This document shows positions 51,427 to 60,608 of a stretch of DNA of 64,000 nucleotides, one piece after another. Both the position numbers and the translations under genes were made by a program. This stretch comes from AWTP1-18 sp036504515 (GTDB lineage: Bacteria; Pseudomonadota; Gammaproteobacteria; Burkholderiales; Rhodocyclaceae). Below the pieces are notes generated by a model. The model saw only the letters and a list, made by a program, of their open reading frames with translations. It was not told the origin of the DNA and made no database searches. The stretch covers positions 186,001 through 250,000 of the forward strand of contig DASXVA010000009.1 of assembly GCA_036504515.1 (NCBI GenBank), given 5' to 3'. Position 1 is the first letter of the stretch. Every line of letters starts with the position of its first letter.

Positions 51427-51460
51427 AGGCATTATTGTTTAAGTCTGAATGATAATGCCT
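51427..51460. promoter_or_regulatory. Inverted repeat in the fcc/sox divergent spacer
   Basis: AGGCATTAT and ATAATGCCT are 9-base perfect arms with a 16-base spacer. The repeat lies midway between the fccA and soxY starts, where a regulator of both operons would be expected to bind. Confidence 0.5.
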
Positions 51461-51552
51461 TGCTTGGGATGAGGGCGAAAAGGGATTCCGGGAATTTATC
51501 CTGATGCAATCTTCAAGCAATGGGGCAACAGTTGTATAGGGAAGAGGGCGGC

Positions 51553-52023
51553 ATGAACAAACAGCGGCGGACAGTATTGAAAACTGGCAGCTCCTTAGGG
51601 CTGGTTGGTCTATTGGCGGGCCTTGGTTTGCTAACGACGAAGCAGGCCTGGGCCGATTGGAACAAGGCGGCATTTGATGCCCAAAGTTTGTCGGATGTTC
51701 TTAAAGCTTTGGGTGTTGTCGCGGTACCAGCGACGAGTAGCGATATTCTGATGACGATTCCTGATGTTGTGGAAGATGGTGCGCTGGTGCCGGTGGCAGT
51801 TGAAAGCCGTATTGCCAACACCAGAATGCTTTCGCTGCTGGTGGAGAAGAACCCCAACGCCCTGGCCGCCAGCTTTACCTTTCCGGAAGGGACGGAACCC
51901 TATCTGGCAACCCGGCTAAAAATGGACCAAAGCTGTGATGTGCTTGCCTTGGTCAAAACTGATGGCGGATTTTTTATGGCGAGGAAGATGGTCATCGTGA
52001 TTCAAGGTGGTTGTGGTGGTTGA
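51553..52023 (+). CDS. soxY: Sulfur carrier protein SoxY
   Basis: 156 residues from MNKQRRTVLKTGSS; a GAGGG ribosome binding site precedes the ATG. It has a twin-arginine signal (RRTVLK, then a hydrophobic stretch to AWA). It ends in QGGCGG, the SoxY swinging arm whose cysteine carries the sulfur substrate. It works with SoxZ in the periplasm. The frame upstream of 51553 is not conserved. soxZ starts 10 bases downstream. No soxAXBCD genes are in the window. Confidence 0.95.
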   Translation: MNKQRRTVLKTGSSLGLVGLLAGLGLLTTKQAWADWNKAAFDAQSLSDVLKALGVVAVPATSSDILMTIPDVVEDGALVPVAVESRIANTRMLSLLVEKNPNALAASFTFPEGTEPYLATRLKMDQSCDVLALVKTDGGFFMARKMVIVIQGGCGG

Positions 52024-52033
52024 GGGCGGTACG

Positions 52034-52345
52034 ATGATCAAACCCAGCAAAATCAGTGCGGTCCATCGAAATGGCATGACTGAAGTCAGACTATTGATGA
52101 GCCACGATATGGAAACAGGACTCCGTAAAGACAATGCCGGTAGCTTGATTCCCGCTTGGCACATTACGGAAGTTGATGTCGCTTGTCAGGGGCGCTCGGT
52201 GTTCAAGGCCCAGTTCGGTTCAGCTGTCTCGAAAAATCCCCATCTTTTGTTCAGGTTCCAGGGGGGAGCAAAAGGCGATGTGATTTCCGTAAGCTGGATC
52301 GACAATCGGGGTAACACTCGGCGCGACGAAGGCTCGATTTCCTGA
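52034..52345 (+). CDS. soxZ: Sulfur oxidation protein SoxZ
   Basis: 103 residues from MIKPSKISAVHRNG. It has the Ig-like fold typical of SoxZ, with TEVRLLMSHDMETGLRKDN, AWHITEVDVACQG and GDVISVSWIDNRGNTRRDE. It forms the SoxYZ heterodimer. The ORF also opens at 52007 inside soxY; the ATG at 52034 with GAGGGCGG upstream is preferred. Confidence 0.95.
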   Translation: MIKPSKISAVHRNGMTEVRLLMSHDMETGLRKDNAGSLIPAWHITEVDVACQGRSVFKAQFGSAVSKNPHLLFRFQGGAKGDVISVSWIDNRGNTRRDEGSIS

Positions 52346-52354
52346 AAGTTTTAG

Positions 52355-52390
52355 CGACACCTCGCCATGGGATGGCGCTGCGAGGTGTCG
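52355..52390. terminator. Long hairpin between soxZ and the ClpP-like gene
   Basis: CGACACCTCG and CGAGGTGTCG form a 10-bp stem with a nested GCCAT/ATGGC stem inside. It lies between the two convergent genes; the T-runs are weak on both sides. Confidence 0.6.
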
Positions 52391-52413
52391 AGTTTGTGGA
52401 ACTGGGCCAGAGC

Positions 52414-53091
52414 CTATTCGTCTTCAGCCTGTTTTTTACCAATCCGCTTTTTCGTGTCTACTGAAGCAATGGTGACTTTGCTATCGGATTTCTTTGTTTT
52501 CGCCTTGTTGCGCAAAATTCGGAACAGCCGTTTTCGGATTTCATCGGAATCCATCCAGACATCGCTGCCCTTGAGAATGCGGCTGATCTCGGCGTTACTG
52601 AGGAACGGGCTGCAAATTCGTGTCATCACCTTTTCGAACCAGCTGCCGAGGGCCATGACCTCTGCCAGTTGTTCATTACCTTTGCCGGCGAAACTGCCGG
52701 AATAGATGTGGAACATGAGTTGGCAATTATCGTGGACCACCAGTTCGTCGCCGGACAGAAAGATGAAGGCTGCCATGGAATAGGCCCTGGCTTCCACTAC
52801 GGTTACCACTCTGGCCTCCGAGGCCAGCATGTTGTTGATGATCTGTAGCCCCGTATCGAAGTCGCCGCCGGGGGAGTTGATGTGCAGATAGATCAGGTCG
52901 GTTTCCGAGGCGGTGCGCAGGGTATAGAACAGCTCGGTGTAGTACTGGGGCTCCTGTATCTCACCGCACAGGTAGTAGGAAATCTGGTGAATGGGCATTT
53001 GCCGCTCATAGCGGATCAATCCCTGAAACGCTGCCGGATCCGTAATGGCGGGGAGCTCCGGGGCTTCGTGATTAGGCAGTTTCTTTTGCAT
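52414..53091 (-). CDS. ClpP-like serine peptidase with basic C-terminal extension
   Basis: 225 residues. It aligns with ClpP: CGEIQEP, YLHINSPGGDFDTGLQI, then the nucleophile in AYSMAA (Ser105), His in MFHIYSG (His128) and Asp in KGSDVWMD (Asp177). The triad is therefore conserved, but the surrounding motif ARAYSMAAF is unlike the GQAASMGA of housekeeping ClpP. A Lys-rich tail (about 195-225) replaces the ClpP axial pore end. No clpX is adjacent. It may be a partner of the STAS gene upstream. It is likely not the main ClpP. Confidence 0.85.
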   Translation of the reverse strand: MQKKLPNHEAPELPAITDPAAFQGLIRYERQMPIHQISYYLCGEIQEPQYYTELFYTLRTASETDLIYLHINSPGGDFDTGLQIINNMLASEARVVTVVEARAYSMAAFIFLSGDELVVHDNCQLMFHIYSGSFAGKGNEQLAEVMALGSWFEKVMTRICSPFLSNAEISRILKGSDVWMDSDEIRKRLFRILRNKAKTKKSDSKVTIASVDTKKRIGKKQAEDE

Positions 53092-53220
53092 GACCCTTCC
53101 TCAAGTAAATTGGCAATCTTCTTTGGATAGCTGATTGCTACTCTACTCCAAGCGGATCATTCCCACTGATGAGGATTGCTCCTCTAGCAGGCGGAACTCA
53201 GGTGATCAGGATACTCAGGC

Positions 53221-53532
53221 TTAGTGGGAGATTTTGAAGATTTTATGGAAGCGGGCTACTTCAAGGGCCTTTCTGATGGGCCTGGGGCACTGAGCGAGTT
53301 CAACAGTTTTCCCCGCTTCCATCGCGTGTTGTCTGAGTAGGACCAATAGGCCCATCCCTGAGCAGTCGATGGCATCAAGTTTTGACAGATTCACCACGAT
53401 GATTTTGGTTTTATCGTAGTCGAGCAGAGGTTTATAGGCTTGATGGAAAACGCTTCTCGCATCCGGGTTGATGCGATTCTCATCAATCATCAGTGTTGCA
53501 ACGGGATCCTCAATGGTGACTGAAATCTGCAT
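53221..53532 (-). CDS. STAS-domain anti-sigma-factor antagonist-like protein
   Basis: 103 residues, a single STAS domain of SpoIIAA type. The phosphorylatable serine site is AIDCSGMG with Ser58, following VVNLSKLD. AAGGAG precedes the ATG. It lies between a membrane chemoreceptor (upstream, same strand, 47 bases) and the ClpP-like gene (downstream). This suggests a signalling partner-switch module. The matching kinase or phosphatase is not in the window. Confidence 0.88.
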   Translation of the reverse strand: MQISVTIEDPVATLMIDENRINPDARSVFHQAYKPLLDYDKTKIIVVNLSKLDAIDCSGMGLLVLLRQHAMEAGKTVELAQCPRPIRKALEVARFHKIFKISH

Positions 53533-53579
53533 GGCAACAACTCCTTTGTATGACGCGGGTTTCTACTGATTTTGCGCGG

Positions 53580-54869
53580 TTAGAACAATTCGATGGCAGC
53601 ACTGCCGAATAGTGGTGATCTGGCTGACTGCGTGGTGTTCAAACCATGCATGCTTTCCTTTTGAATGAAATTGTTATGAATGGTTTTAATGGCCTGGCCG
53701 CAAAAATCGACAGTGCCTTCTTCTACTTCGAGGCCTTTGATGATGTCGGCAAAGACCTGTTTCTTTTCATGGTCAGCGTCATCCAGTCTTTCAATCATCT
53801 GCCGAACAATATCCTGGTACTGAATGCTCATCAGCATGTCGTTGATCTGGGCAACAATGCGCTCATTGATTGCCGAGCCTTCTGCAATCTGGCTGCGCAT
53901 GTCATCACTTTCAGCCTTTAATTGGAGCTGAATGGCATCGACGGTCTTGACGAGATGGACAATTTTTTCAAGTTCAAGAATGGTTTCTTCCTGAGCTTGA
54001 GGGCTAAAGGCCGCTGAAGCGCTGGCCTGTGCTTTTTCAATACCGCTCCAGACGCGATTCGCTGCCTCGTTTGAGCTACTTGCCAGTTTTCTCACTTCAT
54101 CGGCTACTACTGCAAAACCTCGTCCATGCTCACCCGCCCGTGCTGCTTCAATGGCCGCATTGAGGGCAAGAAGATTGGTTTGGGCACTGATGTCTTTAAT
54201 CAAGGTAACCAGGTCACCCAGCTGCGTCACATCATTGATGATGTATTTGAGTTGTTCCCGTTCATTACGGATACGGTCCGGTAACTCCTGAATGAACTTG
54301 CTGATTTCAATCATTGCCTGCCGGTAGGTATCCGCAGCATCCTCCTTGGATACATTCGACGTGAACATGGTCAGCAGTTTCCCACTCTGCTCATCCAATC
54401 CCGTGATTTTTTCGAGGATCTGGCATGCCGAGTCTTCGGTAAAACGGATGATTTCCTTGTGTTGCTCAAGAAATTTTTCTTCCAGTTGCTGTGCTTCCTT
54501 GAGTGCTTGGGCTGTGTGTTCGCACTTTTTTCTCAGGATGTCTCGTTCGAGTAGAACAAGGGATATGTAAGCAAGACCTGAGAAAAATGTCGTTTCAACG
54601 CCATTCCATTTGCCGATCTTGAACGTTGATAGTGCGTGGAAGAGGACCATGCCCACAAGCAGGATGGCCGTGGCTGTAAAGAGTGGGGTCAGGATGTTTG
54701 GCGATAAGTTGATGCGCTCGCCAAAGTTCTCTAGCTCGGTGGACAGTACGTACTGCAAGACGCTGACCGATAGTGCGGTCAATGCAATGAATCCGATGAA
54801 AAAGGTCTGGATGTGGTTCAGTTGCTGAAATGCAGTTTCATTCCATATTTTTTCAGAAGGACTTTGCAT
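53580..54869 (-). CDS. Membrane chemoreceptor-like protein with short signalling domain
   Basis: 429 residues with about three N-terminal membrane segments (22-45, 60-83, 91-108) and no large periplasmic sensor. A helical cytoplasmic region carries the chemoreceptor tip near 226 ([20 protein letters not shown], then [18 protein letters not shown]). Past the tip it ends with [17 protein letters not shown], a motif seen in non-classical receptors. No HAMP domain is evident. It is next to a STAS gene, so it may signal to a pathway other than flagellar chemotaxis. Confidence 0.88.
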   Translation of the reverse strand: MQSPSEKIWNETAFQQLNHIQTFFIGFIALTALSVSVLQYVLSTELENFGERINLSPNILTPLFTATAILLVGMVLFHALSTFKIGKWNGVETTFFSGLAYISLVLLERDILRKKCEHTAQALKEAQQLEEKFLEQHKEIIRFTEDSACQILEKITGLDEQSGKLLTMFTSNVSKEDAADTYRQAMIEISKFIQELPDRIRNEREQLKYIINDVTQLGDLVTLIKDISAQTNLLALNAAIEAARAGEHGRGFAVVADEVRKLASSSNEAANRVWSGIEKAQASASAAFSPQAQEETILELEKIVHLVKTVDAIQLQLKAESDDMRSQIAEGSAINERIVAQINDMLMSIQYQDIVRQMIERLDDADHEKKQVFADIIKGLEVEEGTVDFCGQAIKTIHNNFIQKESMHGLNTTQSARSPLFGSAAIELF

Positions 54870-54886
54870 AGGATTTTTCTCACATT

Positions 54887-54898
54887 GTGATCGATCAC
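54887..54898. promoter_or_regulatory. Perfect 12-base palindrome GTGATCGATCAC
   Basis: Lies 17 bases before the start of the membrane chemoreceptor gene at 54869, overlapping its likely promoter. No regulator is assigned. Confidence 0.3.
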
Positions 54899-55126
54899 TT
54901 AGGGCTTAGGATTTTTGGGGGATAACTTCCCATCTTGGTTTTATCTTAGCCCTGTAAAGTTTTAAAAATATGACTGATAAATAAATATTGACTCCCCATA
55001 AGTAATTTTTATGAAGGGAGTTCGGTGGGTTTGTTACGCTGTAACTGTCGTGAATTTTTTACCCGTCGAGATACATGGATTCATCAACAAAAAAATTGGG
55101 CTTGGACCGCAGAAAATGAGCTCGCT

Positions 55127-56062
55127 ATGACGCTAAATGAACTTCGATACATCGTCGTTCTTTCCTCGGAATTGAACTTTGGTCGGGCCGCTGCAAGATG
55201 TTTTGTGACGCAACCTGCACTATCAGCAGGGCTTAAAAAGCTTGAAGAAGAATTGGGCGTGGTAATTTTTGACCGCGGCGGTGGCCGGGTCAGTGTGACG
55301 CCAGTGGGATGGCTAGTTATTAATCACGCGAAACTTGTCCTGGATTCCCTCAATAATCTGAAGGACATGGTTGTTGCGGCGAAGCCGAAAATATTGCAAA
55401 CCATCAGGATCCTATGTGTCGAAACGGTTGCGTATGCCTTGCTCTCGTCCTGGATACCGCTGCTGAGGGAACGCATTGCGGACTTCTCTTTTGAAATCAG
55501 CGAAGAGCCCGTTCATGACCTGCACGGAAATTCGGTACTTCTTGGTGATGCCGATATCGCGATTGCATGCTATCTGCCTAAAGACCGCCCAGCAGGATTT
55601 GTTTCGCTGTATCTGGAACCCTTCAGTATTTTGATGCGGGCAGGGCATCCACTTGCCGTCAATGAATCGGTCAGGCTTGAGAACATAAAAAACTGGAAAA
55701 TCGTTACCCTCAATAACCGGTACTGTCTACACAGGCATTTGCATGAGTTATTCGGTTCTCTAGGCTTTACGTCTTACTTTATCGAAGTGAACAATCTGCC
55801 TAATGTCGTGAATAAAGTAATTACTTCCGATGGCATTTCCTTATTGCCCACAACAGTGGCAAGAAAAATGGCAAAACAGGAGTGTTATTTAAAAGAAGTG
55901 CCTTTGGCTGAAGAGGAATTCCATCTCATGATCGGCATGTTTTGCAATGCCAAGATCAGAAAACATAAATGGTTCAAGGAAATAGTCGGCTCCATGAAAG
56001 AGCGTTATCCCGATGGCAGCATATCTATAGCTGGCAATAGTGGAGAAAGCTCATTTTTCTGA
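55127..56062 (+). CDS. LysR-family regulator (OxyR-like DNA-binding domain)
   Basis: 311 residues from MTLNELRYIVVLSSELNFGR; the HTH includes AAARCFVTQPALSAGLKKLEEELG. The effector domain is poorly conserved. The coding sequence is clearly lower in GC than its neighbours, pointing to transfer or a different origin. The frame opens at 55025, but residues before the ATG at 55127 are not family-like; there is no good ribosome binding site. It is divergent from the chemoreceptor-STAS-ClpP group and may regulate it. The inducer is unknown. Confidence 0.85.
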   Translation: MTLNELRYIVVLSSELNFGRAAARCFVTQPALSAGLKKLEEELGVVIFDRGGGRVSVTPVGWLVINHAKLVLDSLNNLKDMVVAAKPKILQTIRILCVETVAYALLSSWIPLLRERIADFSFEISEEPVHDLHGNSVLLGDADIAIACYLPKDRPAGFVSLYLEPFSILMRAGHPLAVNESVRLENIKNWKIVTLNNRYCLHRHLHELFGSLGFTSYFIEVNNLPNVVNKVITSDGISLLPTTVARKMAKQECYLKEVPLAEEEFHLMIGMFCNAKIRKHKWFKEIVGSMKERYPDGSISIAGNSGESSFF

Positions 56063-56135
56063 TCGCGCAAGCGGACAAGTCTTATGTCTTGAGCTTGGGG
56101 TGCGGGGCAGCATCACAGGGGTGATGCCGCTTAGT

Positions 56136-57998
56136 TCAACAAGGCAGGGCTGTTGTTGCACCAATCTTGCGACGTTCAATGAACAAGCCCGTGCCGTCCA
56201 CCTTTTTCTTGGCCTGCTTTTTGGCGGAGGAAATGGCTGCAGATACTTCGTGGTGGCTCTGAAACAGACCGGGCTCCACCACCACGACACCGATGGACAA
56301 TGTGGGCAGGGAATGAAAGACGGGCTGGCCGCGACGGTCTTCGCCCCAGTAGCCGCCCTGGCTCAGGTGTTCATCGGCAGCAAAACTCTTGACGCCTTCA
56401 TCGAAGCGCTGGATAGCTTGGGTTACCGTTTCTTGCCAACCATCGCTTTGTAGCACCAGCACAAAATCATCGCCGCCCACATGGCCGACAAAGTCCATGC
56501 GGCGGTCGCAATATTTGCGCAGGACTTCGCCGAGGAATTGGATGACTTGATCTCCACGGCGGTAACCGTAGGTGTCGTTGTAGGGTTTGAAGTGGTCCAG
56601 GTCGCAATAACAGGCGACGAAAATGTGTTGCCCGTTGAGCAGCCGGTCGATGTGTTCATTGATGGGGACGTTGCCCGGGAGTTGGGTCAGCGGATTGGCG
56701 TAGCGGGCAGCCCGGATCTGCATGTCGGTGATCAGGGACATCAGGGCTTGGGTGCCGCCCATGCCGACGTAGCGGCCTTCTTCCGTCACCACAAAACCGT
56801 CAAGCATGTGGTGGTGGGCCGAGGAACTGAGGATCTGCCCGGCTTCCTGCACGGTGATGGTGTGGTCCATCACCAAAGGCTCCGGGTCCATCAGGGCCGA
56901 GCAGGGTTTGCGGCCATAAATTTCGCGGCGAAAAGGGCGGGCGAAACGGTCGATCAGGCTGTAGCGATTGATGATGCCGACGGGAATGCCTAATTCGTCC
57001 ACTACCGGCTGCACTTGCAACTCGGTGTCGGATTCGAAGCGGGCAAAGATTTCATCGTTGGTGGTCATGGGATGCACCGGATCAATCACGGTCATCACAT
57101 CCCGTACTGTTGCCGTTTCCACGCTGATGGAAGAGGCCTGAGGGAAAACAATCAGGGTGGAGTTTGCCAGCAGCCGCATGGTGACCGGCTGAGGGGATCG
57201 TTCTGGCAGGTGCTGGGGACGAGAGATCAGGAAGCCCTGGCCGAACTCGATGCCCAGGTCGCGGACTGTGGTGAATTCAGCTTCGGTTTCAATGCCTTCC
57301 GCAATGATGCGGGCGTGACTGGCCTCCGAGATTTCCTGGATGGCTTTGACCAGCTGAAACTTGAGGGCGTCATCGGCAATGCCGTTGATGAAGTGGCGGT
57401 CAATCTTGACGAATTCGGGCCGCACCTCGGACCACATGCGCAGGTTGGAAAAGCCTTCGCCCAAATCGTCTACGGCAATTTGATAACCGAGCTTGCGATA
57501 GGTGGCGAGTTGGTCGCGCAACACGGAAAAGTCGCTGACGTGCTGATTTTCGGTGATTTCAATGACGATCTGCTGGGGACGCAAGCCGACTTCCTGGAGC
57601 AGCTTGGCCGTATCGCCATTGAGAAAGAAGGGGTCGGAAAGACAGCCGGCGCTGACGTTGACGAAGAGCTTGCCGGGCAGGCCAAGGGTAGCGAATTCAC
57701 GGAAGGTGACTTCACGGCAAAGACGTTCCAGCACTTCGGTCTGACCGGTGACCCGAGCCAGTTCAAACAGCATGGCCGGGCTGTGAAGATCCGTGCCTTC
57801 AGGGCCACGGATCAGGCCTTCGTAGCCGAGATAACTCTTGGCACGAAAGTCGAGAATCGGTTGAAAAGCTGGACGTAGCAGGCGGTGCTCAATGACCTCC
57901 TGCAGGTGGCGAATATTTTCCGGCGTGATGCGTAAAGACTCGCTCACGGCTGCGGTGATGCATGCACCACCGGACGGCAGGGGCTCAGAATGATCCAC
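56136..57998 (-). CDS. EAL-CBS-GGDEF c-di-GMP protein
   Basis: 620 residues from a GTG start. The order is reversed compared with most: the EAL domain first (about 30-265), a CBS pair (about 290-425), then GGDEF (about 440-600). The EAL motif reads EGL (GYEGLIRGP), with the later NVSAG, EITENQ, VDDLGEGF, VKIDRHF and EGIET retained. The GGDEF motif is GGDDF with no clear I-site. So one or both activities may be kept. CBS domains bind adenylates and could couple c-di-GMP to the energy state. Convergent with the LysR gene. Confidence 0.92.
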   Translation of the reverse strand: MDHSEPLPSGGACITAAVSESLRITPENIRHLQEVIEHRLLRPAFQPILDFRAKSYLGYEGLIRGPEGTDLHSPAMLFELARVTGQTEVLERLCREVTFREFATLGLPGKLFVNVSAGCLSDPFFLNGDTAKLLQEVGLRPQQIVIEITENQHVSDFSVLRDQLATYRKLGYQIAVDDLGEGFSNLRMWSEVRPEFVKIDRHFINGIADDALKFQLVKAIQEISEASHARIIAEGIETEAEFTTVRDLGIEFGQGFLISRPQHLPERSPQPVTMRLLANSTLIVFPQASSISVETATVRDVMTVIDPVHPMTTNDEIFARFESDTELQVQPVVDELGIPVGIINRYSLIDRFARPFRREIYGRKPCSALMDPEPLVMDHTITVQEAGQILSSSAHHHMLDGFVVTEEGRYVGMGGTQALMSLITDMQIRAARYANPLTQLPGNVPINEHIDRLLNGQHIFVACYCDLDHFKPYNDTYGYRRGDQVIQFLGEVLRKYCDRRMDFVGHVGGDDFVLVLQSDGWQETVTQAIQRFDEGVKSFAADEHLSQGGYWGEDRRGQPVFHSLPTLSIGVVVVEPGLFQSHHEVSAAISSAKKQAKKKVDGTGLFIERRKIGATTALPC

Positions 57999-58091
57999 GG
58001 TAGGTTCCGGCGTTGTGAGAGAGCCGGAAGACTAAGGCCGTAGTGTTACGGAAGTATTACTTTCGTTAGGAAGACAACAATTCCCTTGGGA

Positions 58092-59801
58092 TCATTCGGT
58101 CTTGTAACCGATGCGGACACCGCCCCAATGCCGTCCCTGGACATAAATCGGTGCGGAAATGTCGTGCATGATTTCGCCGGTGTCGCGCCGATAGGTCTGA
58201 ATCAGGAAGGGCTGTTCGTGGGTTCCGCAGCGCTTGCCCACTGGGTCGGCAAAAAGACGCTTGGTACGGTTGCCCACCATGTCCTTGGCTTCGTCGCCGG
58301 TCAGGGGCTGGCAGAAGCGATTGTTGTGGGTGGGAACGTAGCCGTTGCGGTCAATGGCAATGGCGTAGGCGCATTCCTTGTTCTGATTCAGCACGGGCTC
58401 TTGCAGGCCGGGCAGGATGCGATCCATCAGGGCGTCGAATTTGGTGTTGAATTTTTGCGGCTTGGTATTGGCAATGGCCACGTAGTTTTTGTCGAACAGA
58501 TCATCTAGGGCTATCTGTTTGCGATCTACGGCCTCTTCCAGGGCACGGCTGACGTTGTTTGCCAGTTGCTTGATATGCTCCGGCATGGCGTTGTGGAGGC
58601 GGCGGGAGGCTTCACCGCTGGCCCCCAATTTGAACACGGTACCGATTTCCGCCAGATTGGTAGCCAGATAGTTGAGCTGATTGGCTTCGGCCAGGGTGCT
58701 GCGGGCACCGTCGGTATTGCGGGTGGCCAGGTTGATGATGTCCCCGGCCTGTTCGGCAATGTGACGGGCCTGGGTGCTCTGGTCGACCATGGTGGCCGAA
58801 ATCAAGCGAATCTTTTCCAGGGTTTCCGCTGCGCCTTCGTTGATGTGGGTCAGGGCTTCGGCTGCCTGACTGGCCAGTTCCGAGCCGTTACGGGCCTGCT
58901 CGGAGCCGGCGCGAATGGAGTCGATGGCATTATGAATTTCGTTCTGGATAGCGGTGATCAGCCCGCTGATTTCAGCCGTCGCGGCGGTGGTCCGTTCCGC
59001 CAGTTTGCGGACTTCATCGGCCACCACAGCAAAGCCGCGACCTTGCTCGCCGGCACGGGCGGCTTCGATGGCGGCATTGAGGGCCAGCAGATTGGTTTGA
59101 TCGGCAATTTCGTGAATGGTATTGACGATGGCCGAAATGGCTTCGGACCGCTGCCCCAGAGCAGACACGACGGATGCCGAGTTTTCAACGGTCTGGGCCA
59201 ATACGCCGATTTCCTGGGAGGCCTGGCGCACGATCTTGGCGCCGTGCTGAGAGTGTTCCCGGGCCGACTGGGCAATGCGGGTGGTTTCTTCGGTGGTTTC
59301 TGCCAGGCCAGCAATACTACTGGCCATGGATTGGGCTGCTTCTGCGGCGGAGGCGGCCGCCTGGTGTTGCTGTTCGGAACCTTCCACAGTGCTACCGGCT
59401 TCGACGATGAGTTTCTTGGCCGCTGCATCGACTTGTTCCGAGTTGAAAATCACCCGACCAACGATGCCCTGAAAGCTGCCCAATAGTTCGTTGAAGTCGG
59501 TGGATACAGGGCCGGTAGGACCATCCACTTCGGCCCGGCGGGAAAGGTCGCCATCGGCGACGGTGGCGCGGATGGTTTGTCGCAACCGGTCCCGGGGCCC
59601 TTGGATCGATACCCGGTAGTGAATTTCGATGGCGATACCTGCCACGATGGAAACCGCGAGACAGGTAAGCAAACCCGCGATGCTGAAGCTGCCGCCACTG
59701 GCAAAAATAGCAAGAAGACTGCTGACGCCGGTCGCCAGTCCAGTCATGATCGGATAGGCAAAACGAGAGGCGGGCAGGGTGGCTGGGCTGGCAGTGCTCA
59801 C
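58092..59801 (-). CDS. Chemoreceptor with C-terminal cytoplasmic sensor domain
   Basis: 569 residues from a GTG with GAGGAGA upstream. Two short N-terminal membrane hairpin segments (about 17-60), a HAMP-like linker, then the signalling helix with tip near 232 ([20 protein letters not shown]). Beyond it is a separate domain (about 420-569: [64 protein letters not shown]). The latter resembles a Cache/PAS-like fold, so the ligand would be sensed in the cytoplasm. No classical periplasmic sensor is present. Confidence 0.9.
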   Translation of the reverse strand: MSTASPATLPASRFAYPIMTGLATGVSSLLAIFASGGSFSIAGLLTCLAVSIVAGIAIEIHYRVSIQGPRDRLRQTIRATVADGDLSRRAEVDGPTGPVSTDFNELLGSFQGIVGRVIFNSEQVDAAAKKLIVEAGSTVEGSEQQHQAAASAAEAAQSMASSIAGLAETTEETTRIAQSAREHSQHGAKIVRQASQEIGVLAQTVENSASVVSALGQRSEAISAIVNTIHEIADQTNLLALNAAIEAARAGEQGRGFAVVADEVRKLAERTTAATAEISGLITAIQNEIHNAIDSIRAGSEQARNGSELASQAAEALTHINEGAAETLEKIRLISATMVDQSTQARHIAEQAGDIINLATRNTDGARSTLAEANQLNYLATNLAEIGTVFKLGASGEASRRLHNAMPEHIKQLANNVSRALEEAVDRKQIALDDLFDKNYVAIANTKPQKFNTKFDALMDRILPGLQEPVLNQNKECAYAIAIDRNGYVPTHNNRFCQPLTGDEAKDMVGNRTKRLFADPVGKRCGTHEQPFLIQTYRRDTGEIMHDISAPIYVQGRHWGGVRIGYKTE

Positions 59802-59926
59802 GATTAGGTCTCCTCTTCACTGCCTGAATGGGCAGGGATGTAGCTTGTCACCTTAGCGGCGGATGCTTACATTATCCTTTAGTTATAAAATAAAGTCTTG
59901 AGGCAGCGCAACGAAGGACGTGTTTT

Positions 59927-60436
59927 TCAGGACAAATTGCCCAGGCCAAGATAGTGGGCAATGAAGCGGGCAATGGCGTCCACGTCGTTCAAGTCCAGCA
60001 CAGGCAAGTGAGTGTCGATGGGTGCATCCGCCGCCACGGCCACTACGGAGGCGTTGGTGGGCCATACCGGCGGGTTTTCCAAGCTGGGGCGATGAACTTC
60101 AATCTTGGGCAAAGGGTCCCGCTTGTAGCCTTCCACCAGGACCAAGTCGCAGGGGTGGAGCCGTGCTACCAGTTCTTCCACCGTGGGCTCCGGGGTGTCG
60201 CGGAACTCCTGCATCAAAACCAGTCGCCGGTTGCTCACCAGGAATACTTCCTGGGCGCCAGCTTCCCGCATCCGCCAGGAATCCTTGCCGGGGCTGTCCA
60301 GGTCGAAGCCATGGTGGGTATGTTTAAGTGTGGAGACGGTGAGGCCCCGCTGGACGAACCAGTCCACCAGTTGCGTGATGAGGGTGGTTTTGCCACTGCC
60401 GGAAAGGCCGGTGAGGCCGAAGACTTTTTTCTGCAT
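59927..60436 (-). CDS. mobB: Molybdopterin-guanine dinucleotide biosynthesis adaptor protein
   Basis: 169 residues. P-loop GLSGSGKTTLITQLV near residue 9, then STLKHTHHGFDLD and DLVLVEGYKRDPLPKIEVHR. MobB aids MobA in attaching GMP to molybdopterin. It stands alone here; other mo-cofactor genes are not in the window. The length and the P-loop are typical. Confidence 0.95.
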   Translation of the reverse strand: MQKKVFGLTGLSGSGKTTLITQLVDWFVQRGLTVSTLKHTHHGFDLDSPGKDSWRMREAGAQEVFLVSNRRLVLMQEFRDTPEPTVEELVARLHPCDLVLVEGYKRDPLPKIEVHRPSLENPPVWPTNASVVAVAADAPIDTHLPVLDLNDVDAIARFIAHYLGLGNLS

Positions 60437-60608
60437 GATGGTTGGGCTGCAAACGGAGTCGCCATGCTACCTCAGCCAACAAACTCCGCCGGTAATGGGA
60501 CGGGATGCGGCGGGCTTGCTAGGATGCCGGTTCTGACTGTGATGGCTGCACCATGAACGCCCGTATTCTCAAGCTGGTTTTTCCCTCCCGTGCCCAAAGG
60601 CATTGCCG

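Noticed and set aside
54886..54899. CRP-like site (TGTGA...TCACT) before the membrane chemoreceptor
   Set aside because: The half-sites are separated by 4 rather than 6 bases, so it is not a CRP or FNR consensus; kept only as an unassigned palindrome.
59831..59870. Flagellar sigma-28-like promoter (TAAA then GCCGCTAA) before the C-terminal-sensor chemoreceptor
   Set aside because: On the minus strand the boxes are present but the spacing is about two bases too long for the consensus.
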